A stretch of DNA of 64,000 nucleotides, taken from Aspidapion aeneum (Eukaryota > Arthropoda > Insecta > Coleoptera > Brentidae). This document shows positions 1-11,239 of the stretch, piece after piece; the first letter of the stretch is position 1, and each line of letters opens with the position of its first letter. The position numbers were made by a program, and so were the translations under genes. The notes below the pieces were generated by a model. It searched no databases, was not told the DNA's origin, and saw only the letters and a program-made list of their open reading frames with translations. Where the stretch lies: positions 82,245,321-82,309,320 of the forward strand of contig OY755040.1 of the NCBI GenBank assembly GCA_963576565.1, given 5' to 3'.

Positions 1-579
1 TATTATTGGGCTACTGTAGTCGACACCAAAAAAATGTTTTTTTAATTTTTTTTTTGGACACCTTCCGCTACGATCGTAGGGTCTTCAATTCAATTTAGTT
101 AAAATTTTGGGAATTTTATTTTAACGATTATTAGAGAGTTGCAGTCCTACCAAGACGTTATTTCGGTTAAAATTTTTTTAGTAACATCGGTATTTTTTTT
201 TTAATTTTCTTCTAATTTTTTTAATCACACAACATCCTTACTAGGCTAATTCGACGCAATTTTAGCGAGCGGATTTTTTTTTTAATTGAGCATATTTTAC
301 GATTTCTATAACATGAACATCTGTTCCGATGTTTATTGCGTTCACGTATATATTAAGGGATGATGTTGCCTTAAGCAATGCATGGTTCGTGTCACTTCAG
401 AATAGGTAAGCAGGTTAAAGTGGGTTTTGATTTATTCTTTTGAGAAAAATCATTGTATACGGCGATTTGGGTTTTTTTTGAGTTTATTTGTGGAGCCGTT
501 CTGCAATAGCAGGAGTATACCCTAGCTTTAACTGTGTACAACAGCTTTGGGATTTTTTGTTATAGGTAGTCTGTTGTAC
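1..579. other. AT-rich flank, no gene seen
   Basis: No coding, RNA or repeat signature was recognised here. It lies just outside the point where similarity between the two large inverted copies stops (left 580, right 53471). The right copy continues about 119 bp further to a proper terminus, so this flank is either the site of a truncation or unrelated DNA. Confidence 0.5.
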
Positions 580-1871
580 GAGGAAAAATATAATCTAAAA
601 CCTACCTTTAAACTCGATTGCTGATAATTCAATATTTTTCCGGGATTGTTGATGATGCACAGGTTCTTAAAAAATTGTATTTTTCCGGAAAAACAATAAC
701 AAAACAATGAGACGTTTTTCTTATTTCGTTAAAGTTGGATTCAAATAACACGAACATGACATGCAAAGCGAACCAAACGGAATGGCTAAGTACAGCCGAC
801 CACAAAATCAAACGTTTTATTATTTTAACGAAATCAAATGAATTTTAGGAAAGAAAACTATTAGGGTTGATAAATTTATGAAAAAAAAAAATCCGGATTT
901 ATTGCAACCCGTGGCCCAAAAAATAACCTTTGAATATATAAATATCAAACTTGTTATTATTATTATCATATAATTAAAAATAATGTTTGTCTAATATTTC
1001 TTATGATCAGGTATGAGAAGAGATAGAAAAAAAGTCTGCCAAACCCAGGTTATAAAGGGTAGGTTCAGGTCTGCTACAGGGTGACCTTAAAATCTATTAT
1101 AGATTTGTTTAGAAATTCTAGTTCTCTACTTAACAATAAAAAGTTGAAAATAGCCCAAAAAGTTAAACTATGTATTAACGGATTATTTCTAATTTAGGTT
1201 CAGGGGGTGAGTTACAGGGTGATATCAAAAATAGTTGTACAATTTACATTGTTAAAAACAACTTTGTCAGGAGTTTTACTTAGCAAACAAGAGTTAGAAA
1301 TACCTTAAAAAATCATATCACTAACTTATTGTATTAGCTTTAGAGCCAGCAAGTGAGCTACTGGGTGATATCGAAATTACTAGTGTATTTTTCTAAAAAT
1401 CACATTTTTAGAAAACAATGTTGTCAAGAGCTTTCGTTATCAAAAAATGCTTAGGAACACGTTAAAAAATCATAACATTAACTGACTGTATTACCTTTAG
1501 GTCCTTGGAGTAAGGTACAGGGTGATATCAAAATTAGTAAAACACTTTTGTAAAAATCACAATTTTAAAAATCAACTTTATCAGGAGTCTTGGTGAGCAA
1601 AAAATAGTTAGGAATATGTAAACAAACTACACCATTCACTAACTGCGTTACATTTAGGTCCAGTAGGTAAGATACTAGTAGTAAAATTTTTTATAAATCA
1701 TATTTTTAAAAATAACTTTTGGCCTCACCTTACTGTTTACAAACCAAGAACATATAAGTTAGGGTTTCTTGAGCGATCTATTAAAAGAATATTACGTTAA
1801 TTACTTTTCCGCACAATTTTACTTTTTCGCATCATTTTTACTTTCCTCACGATTTTTTCCGCACGACCAAA

Positions 1872-2159
1872 TTGCAAGAACCTTCCCGTCCACAATCGTT
1901 TTCAAATGAAAACCTGTCCTACACACAACTTTCATTTTCAAGAAGTGCTGCTGTACCGATGCTACCAGAAGCACCGAATGAAGAATCCTGTAATGTGTTA
2001 CAGCCTGTACAGACCAATATACCTTCCTCCATTCACTACAGTAGTAATTCTAAGCAGCAAACTGATCAAGGCATTTCTGTAGTGAGCCAAACACCAACCA
2101 ATCAAATTCCAATAAGAAACGACGTTATTCAAGATGTTGCGGCATCTGATGTATATTGA
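1872..2159 (+). CDS. Conserved 95-codon ORF carried by the left large element
   Basis: The reading frame begins QEPSRPQSFSNEN and ends DVAASDVY before TGA. The product is polar, Ser/Gln/Asn/Pro-rich, with no recognised domain. I do not recognise the gene. There is no ATG: the frame opens at a TTG, and AAATTGCAAG just before the conserved part could act as a 3' splice acceptor, so this is best read as a terminal coding exon carried by the element. An AATAAA-like signal follows near 2270. The right copy (51885-52175, minus) keeps the same frame and stop with one extra codon and a handful of residue changes, so no frameshift has occurred since the copies separated. It could be a captured host 3' exon or a chance ORF kept by youth of the copies. 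Confidence 0.45.
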   Translation: MQEPSRPQSFSNENLSYTQLSFSRSAAVPMLPEAPNEESCNVLQPVQTNIPSSIHYSSNSKQQTDQGISVVSQTPTNQIPIRNDVIQDVAASDVY

Positions 2160-2295
2160 AGCATGCAACAAACAGAAAGTGCACTTTCAATTTCAATATC
2201 TACCATCGTTAACATTTTCGTTATTGTTAATTAAATGTTCTTTACATAAAGTTTCTTTTTAATATATCATAATAAAAAAATCCTGTTTTATTATT

Positions 2296-2694
2296 TTTCC
2301 GTGCATAAAAAAAATCAAGTAAAAATAAAAGTTAAAAAAACGTACGGAAAAGTAACTTTTCCGCACTAGTGTTGAAAAATTTCTTTTTCGCACAATTTTT
2401 GTTTTGTTAAAAATAAAGATATTTAGGACTCATTAAATGATTTATGTAACTATTCTATCTTACGTATCATTTTCTAGCATTATTATAAAATCTTTGCGAA
2501 TTAAAACATGTTTTTTGATAAAGAAGATGGACAAAAACACTCGTAGGAAAAACATTGTACCTAATTCTTGCGGAAACTATCTTTTCCTTCCTTGACGGCT
2601 TGCCCGAACTCCGCTCCGCGTCGTTTGTGCAAGTGCCGTCGCGTGCGGAAAAGTACCTCTTTCCGCACTTGTTAGGTAAATAACTATTGTACAA
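2296..2694. other. Segment with repeated TTTTCCGCAC motifs, GC-richer core
   Basis: The motif TTTTCCGCAC or its complement recurs (near 2340-2370, 2385 and 2640-2670, with more copies upstream at 1800-1866). The section 2580-2670 is clearly richer in G and C than its surroundings. A 75-codon minus-strand frame (2467-2694) is conserved in the right copy (51351-51578), but its composition and the motif repeats suggest no specific protein. No function is proposed. Confidence 0.35.
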
Positions 2695-2746
2695 ACAATT
2701 AAAAGCCTAAGCCAATCAAAAAAATATTTATGTAAAAGATATTTAA

Positions 2747-2952
2747 AATTTAAAGATAAAAGACCTTAAGTGGGATGAAACTACTGCTTTTGTTGATTTG
2801 GAGTTTTCAGTAAAAATAGCTAAAGAAGTAAAGAAATATATCCCTTTATCAGACAACCAAATAGCTATGTAGCGGTACATGTATTAACAGATTTTTTGAA
2901 AGAAATGCAAAATATTGAGTCGCTTCACTTTAGAAGAAGTCTAATATACTAG
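2747..2952 (+). pseudogene. Coding-like fragment with one frameshift (unassigned)
   Basis: The frame from 2747 reads through WDETTAFVDLEFSVKIAKEV and KKYIPLSDNQIAM to a TAG at 2870. Shifting frame at that point continues with AVHVLTDFLKEMQNIESLHF to a TAG at 2950. The amphipathic, protein-like composition in an otherwise AT-rich region suggests a decayed exon with a small indel near 2868-2872. No family was recognised. The right copy keeps the first part (about 51180-51305, minus) but has lost about 130 bp covering the end of the second part. Could be a captured host exon. Confidence 0.35.
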
Positions 2953-2989
2953 TAATTAAATAAAACTAAGAACGACGTACGGGACAAAA

Positions 2990-3860
2990 ATATTTGTGTG
3001 CAGGTTGTTGTTTGTCAATGTAAATAAATGTAATATTTATTATGTGTATTTGTACATTTTTATATTGAGCAAGCTTAATAATTATAAGGATTTGATTTGG
3101 CTCGGTTTGGTTATGTTAAATAGATAACTTGGGTGTCAAATTGTTGCCTAAAAAACATGCACATTTGTGAAATAACAACGAAGACAGTTTTTTCTTGTAA
3201 ATAAATGTGCAGATTTTTATATTTATCGTGTATGTTTGTAAATATTTACATTAGGCAAGCCTAGTGAAGGCTTTCGTGTTGTTACATTAAATATATATTT
3301 TAGGGCCAAGATTCTAAAATATCTTGTAAATTTGTTAATTAACAAATCAAACAAATGTAAAATATCTGTAAAAAATTTTTGATTTACTATTTGTATTTGT
3401 TAATTTTTTTATATTGACCAACTGGTTCGGTTTGATTCTATTAATTGTATATTTTGGATACCTAATTTTTGTCAAATAAGTATGTAAATTTGTGAATTAA
3501 CAACGAAGGCAGGCAGGTTTTTCTGTAAATAATTATTGTACATTTTTATATTGACCAACCTTATTTATATGGGTTTGGTTCGGTTTGGTTATACTTGATA
3601 TGTATTATAAAGCCATGATTTTTTCAAACTAACTTGTGAATTTGTAAAAGAACAACGAACCAAGATGTTGTTACGTAAATAAATGTAGGGATTTTTGGAT
3701 TTCTTATGTATATTTGTAAACTTTTATTTTGACCAAGGTTAGTTAGGGGCTTAGGTTGATTTGGTTATATTAACTAATAAGTTTTAATGTCAAAATTTTA
3801 TCATATTAACTTGTAAATTTGTCAAATAAATAGTAGAAGTTTTTCACGAAAATATATGTG
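2990..3860 (+). repeat. Tandem array, about 5 units of 150-180 bp
   Basis: Units share a GGTTTGGTTAT-like segment (near 3105, 3281, 3427, 3580 and 3752), followed by a stretch with CTTGTAAATTTGT and an AACAACGAAG box, and a TTTTTATATTGACCAA box. The units are divergent from each other but the whole array is present in the right copy (about 50320-51130). No coding content was seen. Confidence 0.65.
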
Positions 3861-4974
3861 AATATTTTGAAAAACGTGATTTTTCAAAATCTTTACTGCT
3901 ATTTAGATACCACCCTGCAGCTTACCTACTGGAAGTAAATGAAATTTAGTAAGTGGTATGATTGCTTAACGTGTTACTAACTATTTTTTGCTAACAAACG
4001 CTCCTGACAACGTTGTTTTTTAAAAACGTGATTTTTACGAAATTTTATTACTAATTTCGATATCACCCTGTACCTCACTTCCTGGACCTAACGGTGATAC
4101 AGTCAGTTAATGGTATGATTGTTTCACGTATTCCTAACTATACTTTGCTAACAAAAGCTCCGGACAACCTTGCTTTTTAAAAATATGATTTTTAGAAAAT
4201 TTACACACACTAATAATTTCTATATCACCATGTAGCTCAATTCCTGGACCTGAAGGTGATAAAATCTGATAATGGTATGATTGTGTAACGTGTTTCAAAT
4301 AATTTTTTGCTAACGAAAGCTCTTGATAACATTGTTTTTTAAAAATGTGTTTTTTAGAAAATTACGCTTCTAATTTCGATATCACCCTGTAGGTCTCTCA
4401 CTTCCTGGATCTAAAAATAATACAATAAGTTTCTTACTCTTATTTGCTAACTAAAACTCCTGACAGAGTTGTCTTTTAAAAATGTGATTTTTATTAAGAT
4501 TTACTACTATTTTCGATATCACCCTGTAACTCACCTCCTGAACCAAAATTTGATCTAATCCGTAAATAGTAGTTTTTTGGGGCTATTTTCAACTTTTTAT
4601 TGCTAAGTAGAAAATTAGAATTTTTTAACAAATCTATAATATTAGGCACACAAGAAATTTTACATAATTATACAAACATTATTTTTAATTATACGAATTT
4701 ATAGAAAGTTTGAAATTTATGTTTTAAAGGTTTATTTCTTGGGTCCGGTTAGGGTTGCAATAAAACCAAAAAATATTTTGAAATCTATTTTCAGGTCGGC
4801 TGTACGCAGTTGTCTGCCTATATGTGCGGCTCCCTCTAGGGAGCGTGTTGCAAACTTAAGTTTTCCTTGCAAAATGTGACCACGTGGTCGTGGCACCCCT
4901 CAAAACTTCCGCCTTCGACTTATTTTCCTCAGGTGGCGACTCTAGCAATTATTCTTAGGGTCACTGCATCCTGA

Positions 4975-5580
4975 AAGTCTGGCGTCTCCCAACGAGCGGA
5001 TAGTTCACAACTTGCATTCCACTTGCTATTGGTTGACATAGTCAGGCGGGATTTTTAAAATTAAAACTCTCCTGTCCTCGTTTTGGGAGGTTGAAATCGG
5101 TGTTAAACCAAACTGAAAAAAAACCTAACCGTGGTCAATTGATGGGAAACGTATCCTAACCGGGGCGTGTCTGGACAGGTTAGGATACGTTGTCGAATAA
5201 TTTATCAGGGTTAGGTTAACACCGAATTCGACAGGAAAACAGGATAGGGAAGCTAATTAAAAAATATATAATATGTTTTTAAAAAACAATAAAAAAAAAC
5301 TCATCGGCATAGATTTAGTTAAATTCAATAGGTATGTACTGCACAAACCACTAAACTTTTTAATCACTTACAACTAGTATATATTCGTATTTTACGCCGA
5401 AAGCTGTAAACATAAAGTTTGTTAAATGCTTGACTGGTGGCACCATCTCTTAATATAATATAATAATAATCTTAAACGGCAACGTTCAACATCAAAAAGT
5501 CAGCTGACTATTTCGACCAATAGCAAACGGAATGCAAGTTGTGAACTAGCCGCTCATGTCTCCCAGGGGTAGCGACACCA
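4975..5580. repeat. Foldback module 2 with a central TATCCTAACC hairpin
   Basis: Arms at about 4985-5045 and 5505-5572 are inverted copies (both contain the AACTTGCATTCC segment or its complement). The centre (5080-5240) is itself palindromic: GTCAATTGATGGGAAACGTA, then TCCTAACC, a short spacer, and the complement GGTTAGGATACGTT. The same core appears in other foldbacks of the window. The equivalent in the right copy is about 48540-49145. Confidence 0.65.
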
Positions 5581-5747
5581 AACATAACCTCATTTACGAA
5601 AAACGCAAATCCGACACTGTCAGGAGCGTAGCTTTTTTTATGTTTAAAAAAATTAAATGGTTTACAAATGTTATGTAAAGAACTGTCCGTCACATCCGGT
5701 ATATAAATTTTACTGTCCAAATAAACAAACCCTGTGTTAGGACCCAC
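5508..5747 (-). other. 79-codon ORF conserved in both large copies (unassigned)
   Basis: The frame contains FVYLDSKIYIPDVTDSSL and FNFFKHKKSYAPD. The right copy (48404-48616, plus) keeps it with three substitutions over about 70 residues. It overlaps an arm of foldback 2, so it may be an ORF only by chance. In the right copy a 42-bp extra segment beginning GTCC and ending TTTTTTTAG lies directly before it; this is absent in the left copy. No family recognised. Confidence 0.3.
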
Positions 5748-5759
5748 ACAGCGAAGGAA

Positions 5760-6725
5760 ACCAAAAATATAGTTTGCATGTTTTATATATATTCTAAAAT
5801 ATAGAAAACTATTATGTTGGGTTTTGTATCATTTAATAAATTTTTTATGCTCTCTACGAAATAAAGGTGTACGTTTAATCCCTTTTTTCATGGGCTAAGG
5901 TAGTATTTCTTGTCCCCAGTGATTGAAAGTAATTTCTTTAAAACCATAAAGGCAAAATATAGGTTTTTGGATTATTTTATTTTATTATAATACAAAAAAC
6001 AAAAAGGAATCAAGATATATACACGATACCGATTATTTTGTTCCAGCTTGCCGTAAGCTTACTGTACTTTGCCGATGGCTTGGTTCGTTTTGATCGTTAT
6101 TGTGTCCTTAGGCATAGAATATTGCTTCCATATAAACGAAGCATTTAACTTTCTAGACTTCTCCAGGCTGTAAACCAGGAAACTGTGAAATTTTTGAAAT
6201 TCTGTTTATTGCATCATTTCCATGCCCATCTCAAAGTAAGAATATGCTTTATTTTCCATCTTCGAGAAATGTCATTCGAACTTTTCCTCGACTAAACTTA
6301 ATTAGTTTGTTATGAAATAAATAATATTTTTTCCACATTGTTTGTTTGTTTGTTTGTTAAGCAAGCTTGACGATGAGTGACCTTAGTTTGTTAGCATCTG
6401 ACTGACTTTTGTTTAATGTAATGCCATGACAACTATCACTGCCCACTGTTTTTTTATATACGGGGGGTTGACATGCTCAAACTACAGTACGGTAAGTGGT
6501 TTAATACCTATTTATTTAGTTTATGATTATTATTATTTTTAGTATATAAAAATAAACCTTGGCATTAAAGTCCCTTTTAGTCACTTAGTAAATTATAGCC
6601 CTTCTTCCGGTCGAGCCTGAAAATTCCCGCCGTGTAATTAAAAGTAAACACTGCACGCTCCAGGTTTATAATATACCTACTATTATTTTTATTAGTGTTC
6701 AAAAAAAAGCGGGCGGCGAAGAAAA
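5760..6725. other. Non-coding interior of the left large element
   Basis: No gene was recognised. A short TTTG/TGTT microsatellite (6340-6360) is followed by CAAGCTTGACGATGAGTGACC, one half of a hairpin that is complete in the right copy (47695-47738). Confidence 0.4.
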
Positions 6726-6726
6726 G

Positions 6727-6800
6727 GTCGAAAATACAAAAGTTCGAAAGTACAAAAGGTCGAAAATACAAAAGATTGAAAAACAAAAGGTTCAAACAAA
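6727..6800 (+). repeat. About 17-bp tandem repeat
   Basis: Four to five units of approximately GGTCGAAAATACAAAAG run in tandem. The array accounts for the Phe-rich minus-strand ORFs over 6577-6873. The matching array in the right copy is at about 47275-47350. Confidence 0.65.
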
Positions 6801-6904
6801 GATCGAAAATAGCTGCACTGTAATGATTGCAAAACAAAGTAGAATTAAGAGACACACAGGTACACACACACACTCATAGAAAAGTTTTTAAAAAACCAAT
6901 ATCC

Positions 6905-7880
6905 AATAAAAACTCAAGGTAGCAACACGACGGGTCGCAGAACTTTGTTCGAAAACATTTTCTTCGAACGGAAATTTTTATGAAAACAATTTCTTCTAAT
7001 GGAAATTTGTTCGGAAACATTTTTTTTAAACGGAAATTTATTCGAACACCATTTCTTTGAACGGAAATTTGTTTTCGAACGGAAATTTGTTCGTAAGTAA
7101 TAGTTGTTCCAAAACATTTTCTTCGAATAGAAATCATTTTCTTCGAAAGCAAGTTTTTCGATAAAAGACGCTCTAGACCTGGATTTCCAAACCTAACACA
7201 ATTCATATAGTTTGACTACGGCAAGGTCTTTTTAACATATTTTTTCAAAAAAACCCTGACTTCTTTCCCGGGATCGTAAACATTCTGAAAATTTGTCTAC
7301 TTTCCTCCTTTTGGAAGGTCGAAATTGGTATTTTCCTAAACTTTGTCAATTGATCGCAAACGTATCCGAACCGGTCCAGATACCTCCTGATGTGCTCAAT
7401 TAAGAAAGGTTAGAGTAACACCGATTTCAACCTTCCAAAATGAGGACCGGAAAGCTAATTTAGGGAAATCATTTTTCGACAATAGGTTTCGGTTGGTTCG
7501 GTTTGGTTTCACACCCTCTAGGATCCCGGGAAAGAAGTCAGGGAAGTTTTTGTTTCCAAAAATTGTTAGAAAAAAACCCCATTAGTCGAACTATATGAGT
7601 TGTGTTAAGTTTGGCAAGCCAGGTCAAATATTTTTTTTTTCGAAAAATTTGTTTTTGAACAAATTTTCATTTAAAAAAAATATTTTCGAACAAATTTCCG
7701 TTTAAAGAAAATGTTTTCGAACACATTTCTGTTCGAAGAAAATGATTTCGAAACATTTCTGTTTGAAGAAAACGTTTTCGAACAATCTTTTGTTCGAAGA
7801 ATATGTTTTAGAAGAATTTTTGGTTTGAAGAAAATGATTTTCGAAGTTTATGCTTTCAAACAATAATATTAAGATATTTA
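6905..7880. repeat. Foldback module 3 with TTCGAA-rich arrays
   Basis: Left arm (about 6940-7170) and right arm (about 7630-7860) are inverted arrays of a degenerate unit of about 33 bp, CGAACGGAAATTTGTT plus CGAAAACATTTTCTT. Further in, CTTCTTTCCCGGGATC at 7260 is mirrored at 7520. The centre (7305-7445) contains the recurring core AATTGATCGCAAACGTATCC. The small ORFs here (MFWNNYYLRTNFRSK type) are translations of the array and not genes. Confidence 0.7.
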
Positions 7881-7884
7881 TATG

Positions 7885-8690
7885 AAATGTACTATAAAAT
7901 TATAAATAATTAAGCCGAACCTTACGAAAACTCGAACTGTATTTGGGCATTTTTTGTCTTTTGATAAAATGTAAAATTCGGAATAAAAAGGTACTAAAAA
8001 AAACCACAATACCAAAAACACCCAAAAAAATGGGAAAAAAACTTGGAAAATAAATTAAACAGTGCGAAAAATAGTGTATAAACATCGTGATAAAAGTTTC
8101 ATTTTATCCCTTGATATATTATATACTATTAATAAACTTTTAACATAGAAATGTATATCTGTCCTGTTTGTTTATTTATTACGTATTATTTTTATACAAA
8201 AACAGAAATAATATTTAAAAGAAAATGATTTTTAACAATAAATATTCATAACCCAAAAACTCAAGGAACATATTTTTTATTTCTTAAGCTGTATAAAAAC
8301 GAGTTCTTTTTAAGTTTTATTAAAACATTTTTCTTTTCTCAGACTGTATAAAAATGAGTATTTTTCACGAACGTCTATGGAATTTTGAGTACGGTTTTGA
8401 CACTCGTGTCGCTAACCCTGGGAGACGCTAGGCTTCCAGGATGCAGTGACCCTAGTATTTCTAATTACCCAATCCAAAACTTCATGGGCGCAGCCTTCCC
8501 GTTAGTTTACGACAGAGACAATTTATTATTTTCTCTACGGTTTACGAAGGCTGTGTCATAGGCCGTCACTGAAGAACAGCAGTTTCTATATGGGAGGACC
8601 CCCCAGAATAAAAAACTATATACGTGCCTAGCTTTGATAACAAAAGTAAAAAAATAGCACCACTTCAATAATTTGACCAGTATCCCACTT
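7885..8690. other. Non-coding interior of the left large element
   Basis: AT-rich sequence present in both large copies. The segment 8400-8460 (GTCGCTAACCCTGGGAGACG) is related to the outer part of foldback 2. No gene was recognised. Confidence 0.4.
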
Positions 8691-9182
8691 AGTCAGATTT
8701 TTCTGGCAGATTTTAAAGAAATAATTTGACATTCCCTTAAAAATCCGTTCAAATATAACGGTGGCAACAGCGTAGAGCTAATTTTGTAGCGACCCTTCCA
8801 CGACATGCAGTTAGTCCCTCTTTGTTAATTTTACCGTGAAAAACAAAGAAAGAAAGTAAATTTAGCTGACCTCATAAAGAAAACGAATAGGACTCATAAA
8901 TTTGAAAGAAATGTGACGAAATGTGACGAAATCTGACATTTCAGTTTGTGTGGTTAACGGTTATCTGCTTTGAATTTATTTACAATTTTAAATTAAAAAT
9001 TTTCAACAAATTACGGGTTTTTAATTAAAAACAAATATTATATCGTGAAAAAAGTGGGAAATGGCCTTTTAGGTAAGTTTTTAAGTTTAAAATTGCCTTT
9101 TAAACGAGAAATCTTAAGCGCCAGATTATGTCACATTTTTTCAAATTTCGTCAAATTTTTTTAAATGTAAAGAATTGCCCCC

Positions 9183-9690
9183 AATTTGGCGGTTAAGATT
9201 TCTCGTTTAAAAGGCAATTTTTAAACTTAAAAACTTACCTACAAGGCAATTTCCCACTTTTTGTTGGATGCAGCATCATGATATAATTATTTTTTTTTAG
9301 CAAAAATACGTTAGTCGTTGTAAATTTTTAATTTAAAAATTGGAAATAAATTCACACCGTCACTAGAAATTGACATTTCAAATATCGCCAAATTTTTTCA
9401 GATTTGTAATTTCTATTCGTTTTCGTTATGAGGTCAGCTAAGTTTACTTTCCTTCTTTGTTTTTCACGGCAAAATTAACAAAGAGGCACTAAGTTCATGT
9501 CGTGGAAGGTGCGTGAAAGGCTCGCTACAGAATTTGCTCCACGCTGTTGCCACCGTTATATTTTTATCGGGTTTTTATGGAAAAGTCTAATAATGTCAAA
9601 TATTGTCCCTAGAATTAGCCAGATATTCTGACTGAAATGGGACTTGGTCAGATTTTGTAAGTGGTGATTATTTTTGTACTTTTGTTATCA
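9183..9690 (+). mobile_element. Older fragment of the same large element (5' region)
   Basis: From AATTTGGCGGTTAAGATTTC onward this matches the first 700 bp of the right copy (from about 44980) in the same orientation but with more differences and without the first 55 bp. It sits directly against the terminus of the left copy, so the two form an inverted repeat of roughly 500 bp arms centred at 9182. The young copy probably inserted beside or into this older one. Confidence 0.6.
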
Positions 9691-9947
9691 AAACGACCAA
9701 TTTTCGTCTAAAAGACGTTATTGTTGGGTTTAAACATATAAAAATAAAAATAAAAGTTATTTAGTTTTTATCTGGAACTGGATGTGCGCATGTGCGACAT
9801 CGCGTCACGTGACATTTGTTGTTGTTTTGATAGAGTATTTTTTTGTTTTTTCGTACCATTTTAAGCAATCCAACTTTTAAAAGCGAATCCACATCCATCG
9901 TCATAAATAAATCGTCCAAGATCATTAAATAAAAATGGCCTAACAGT

Positions 9948-10562
9948 CCAATGAAAAAAACGGAAGTACTAAGACTGGACATTATCAAAAACGTCATTCA
10001 TCAAAACAAGGCAACAGCAAAATTGAAGTTTAGTATAACGACTTTTATCAAAACCGGACAAAATCAAAAAGGACAAAATCATAAAAAGGGGTCTCCTATC
10101 TTTTCATGTATACTGGTTCCGTCTATCTTCTTCTCATACAAATCGGTCTAATGAAAGTTTGGCGGCAAATTGGTGTTAACCGAATCGAACCGACCCTGTT
10201 GGTCAATTAATTGCAAATGAATCCTAACCTAGGGTCCAACACCTGACCTTTTTTAAAGATGGCCCTTGCTTAATGAAAACGCCTTATGTGCTATAGCAAT
10301 CCCTACGTAGAGACGTTGTTTTTAATAGGCATGGTAGTAAAAAAAATTGCAGTGAAGGACGCTTTAATTGCATAGTTATATCAGAACCGCTCTTCTCTAG
10401 GTGAACGTCGAAAGCTAGGCCCGAGCCCTTTTTATGTTTTTGTCCTTTTTAATTTTGTCCGGTTTTGATAATTTAAAAGACTCTACAGAACTTCGATTTT
10501 GCTCTTGCCTTGTTTTGCAGAATTACGTTTTTGATAATGTCCGGTTATTACTAATTCCGTTT
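9948..10562. repeat. Inverted-repeat element, about 140-bp arms
   Basis: The left arm (9948-10090) contains GACATTATCAAAAACGT, CAAGGCAACAGC and CAAAACCGGACAAAAT; the right arm (10425-10562) is its complement (ATTTTGTCCGGTTTTG and so on). The spacer includes another copy of the recurring foldback core at 10165-10235 (GGTGTTAACC ... GTCAATTAATTGCAAATG). No clear target duplication was found. A 66-codon ORF within the left arm is not considered real. Confidence 0.6.
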
Positions 10563-10952
10563 TTAACATAGAACTGTTATAACTTTGTTTATTTATGATC
10601 TTTAGACGATTTTTTATTTGTTTTTTATGACTACGGGGGCCATAAAAAGCCAGTGATTTAATACAAAAATACTTTCACACTGTTTTTTGCAAAAAAAAGT
10701 ATTAAAAAATATTTTTTTTGGCTGAATAAACAGCAAAATGTTTTTATTCTAATTTTTATTTTTGTCTGTATAAACCCAGTATAAAATCATTAAAAAACAA
10801 GGAAATTAAGTATTATTTCATGATACAAAAAAATAATTTTAAATATCTTATTAGGTTCTACTATCCGGTCCGGAAATGTCTTGAGAATTGACAATTGAGA
10901 ACCTCCCCTGGACATGCTTAAAGAACTTTTAAAGAACATTCTTGGAATGTCG
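10563..10952. other. AT-rich interval, no gene seen
   Basis: Low-complexity A/T runs; nothing coding or repetitive was recognised. Confidence 0.4.
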
Positions 10953-10960
10953 TAGGGGAC

Positions 10961-11194
10961 CAGCGGCGTAGCGTGCCTGAAGGGGCGGGGGGGGGGGAGC
11001 GACGGCTAAAAAGGAAGCCCCTCCAAAAAAATCATCATCATGTCGTTCGTTTCCTTTGCCGCCCTCTCAATTTGCCGTTGGCAGCCCTGGGGTACTTAAT
11101 ACAGCATAGGGCGCTTCGGCCACCCATGGGGCGTCAGTAACCCCGGGGTGGGGGGGGGGGCGACGACCCCCCCGCCCCCCACGCTACGCCACTG
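10961..11194. mobile_element. hAT-type miniature element with 8-bp target duplication
   Basis: The element starts CAGCGGCGTAGCGTG and ends CACGCTACGCCACTG, an inverted repeat extended by G/C runs. The perfect direct repeat TAGGGGAC lies immediately before (10953-10960) and after it (11195-11202). An 8-bp duplication with CAGYGGCG ends is the usual signature of non-autonomous hAT elements. It is 234 bp with no ORF of its own. Confidence 0.9.
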
Positions 11195-11239
11195 TAGGGG
11201 ACGTGGCAGAACGTTCCCAGGGTGTTGTAATAGGTCGAT

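Larger units (their letters stand above)
895..4767. repeat. Foldback module 1 with tandem arrays in both arms
   Basis: The ends read GGATTTATTGCAACCC and, at the right, the complement of GGTTTTATTGCAACCC. Each arm carries about five divergent units of roughly 150 bp marked by CAGGGTGATATC: left near 1077, 1213, 1358, 1517 and 1680, and inverted at right near 3907, 4058, 4220, 4378 and 4517. The centre (about 1745-3860) is not symmetrical and holds the carried coding segments and a second array. The equivalent module in the right copy spans about 49360-53153. Confidence 0.75.
580..9182 (-). mobile_element. Large GGGGGCAATTCTTTA element, left copy (outer end missing)
   Basis: This 8.6-kb segment matches 44926-53471 in reverse complement over its whole length. 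Stretches read side by side (for example 690-870 against 53190-53350) differ by only a few bases. The inner end reads TAAAGAATTGCCCCC and stops at 9182, exactly where the similarity to the right copy stops, as expected for a transposon terminus. The other terminus is absent: similarity ends at 580, about 119 bp short of the end found in the right copy. No transposase-like ORF was found. The copy contains nested foldbacks (895-4767, about 4975-5580, about 6905-7880), tandem arrays and small conserved ORFs. The superfamily is not assigned; terminal motif and end positions are seen directly, non-autonomous transposition is inferred. Confidence 0.75.

Noticed and set aside
6874..7206. ORFs of 110 and 67 codons (MNCVRFGNPGL, MFWNNYYLRTN)
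   Set aside because: They are translations of the ~33-bp TTCGAA-rich array.
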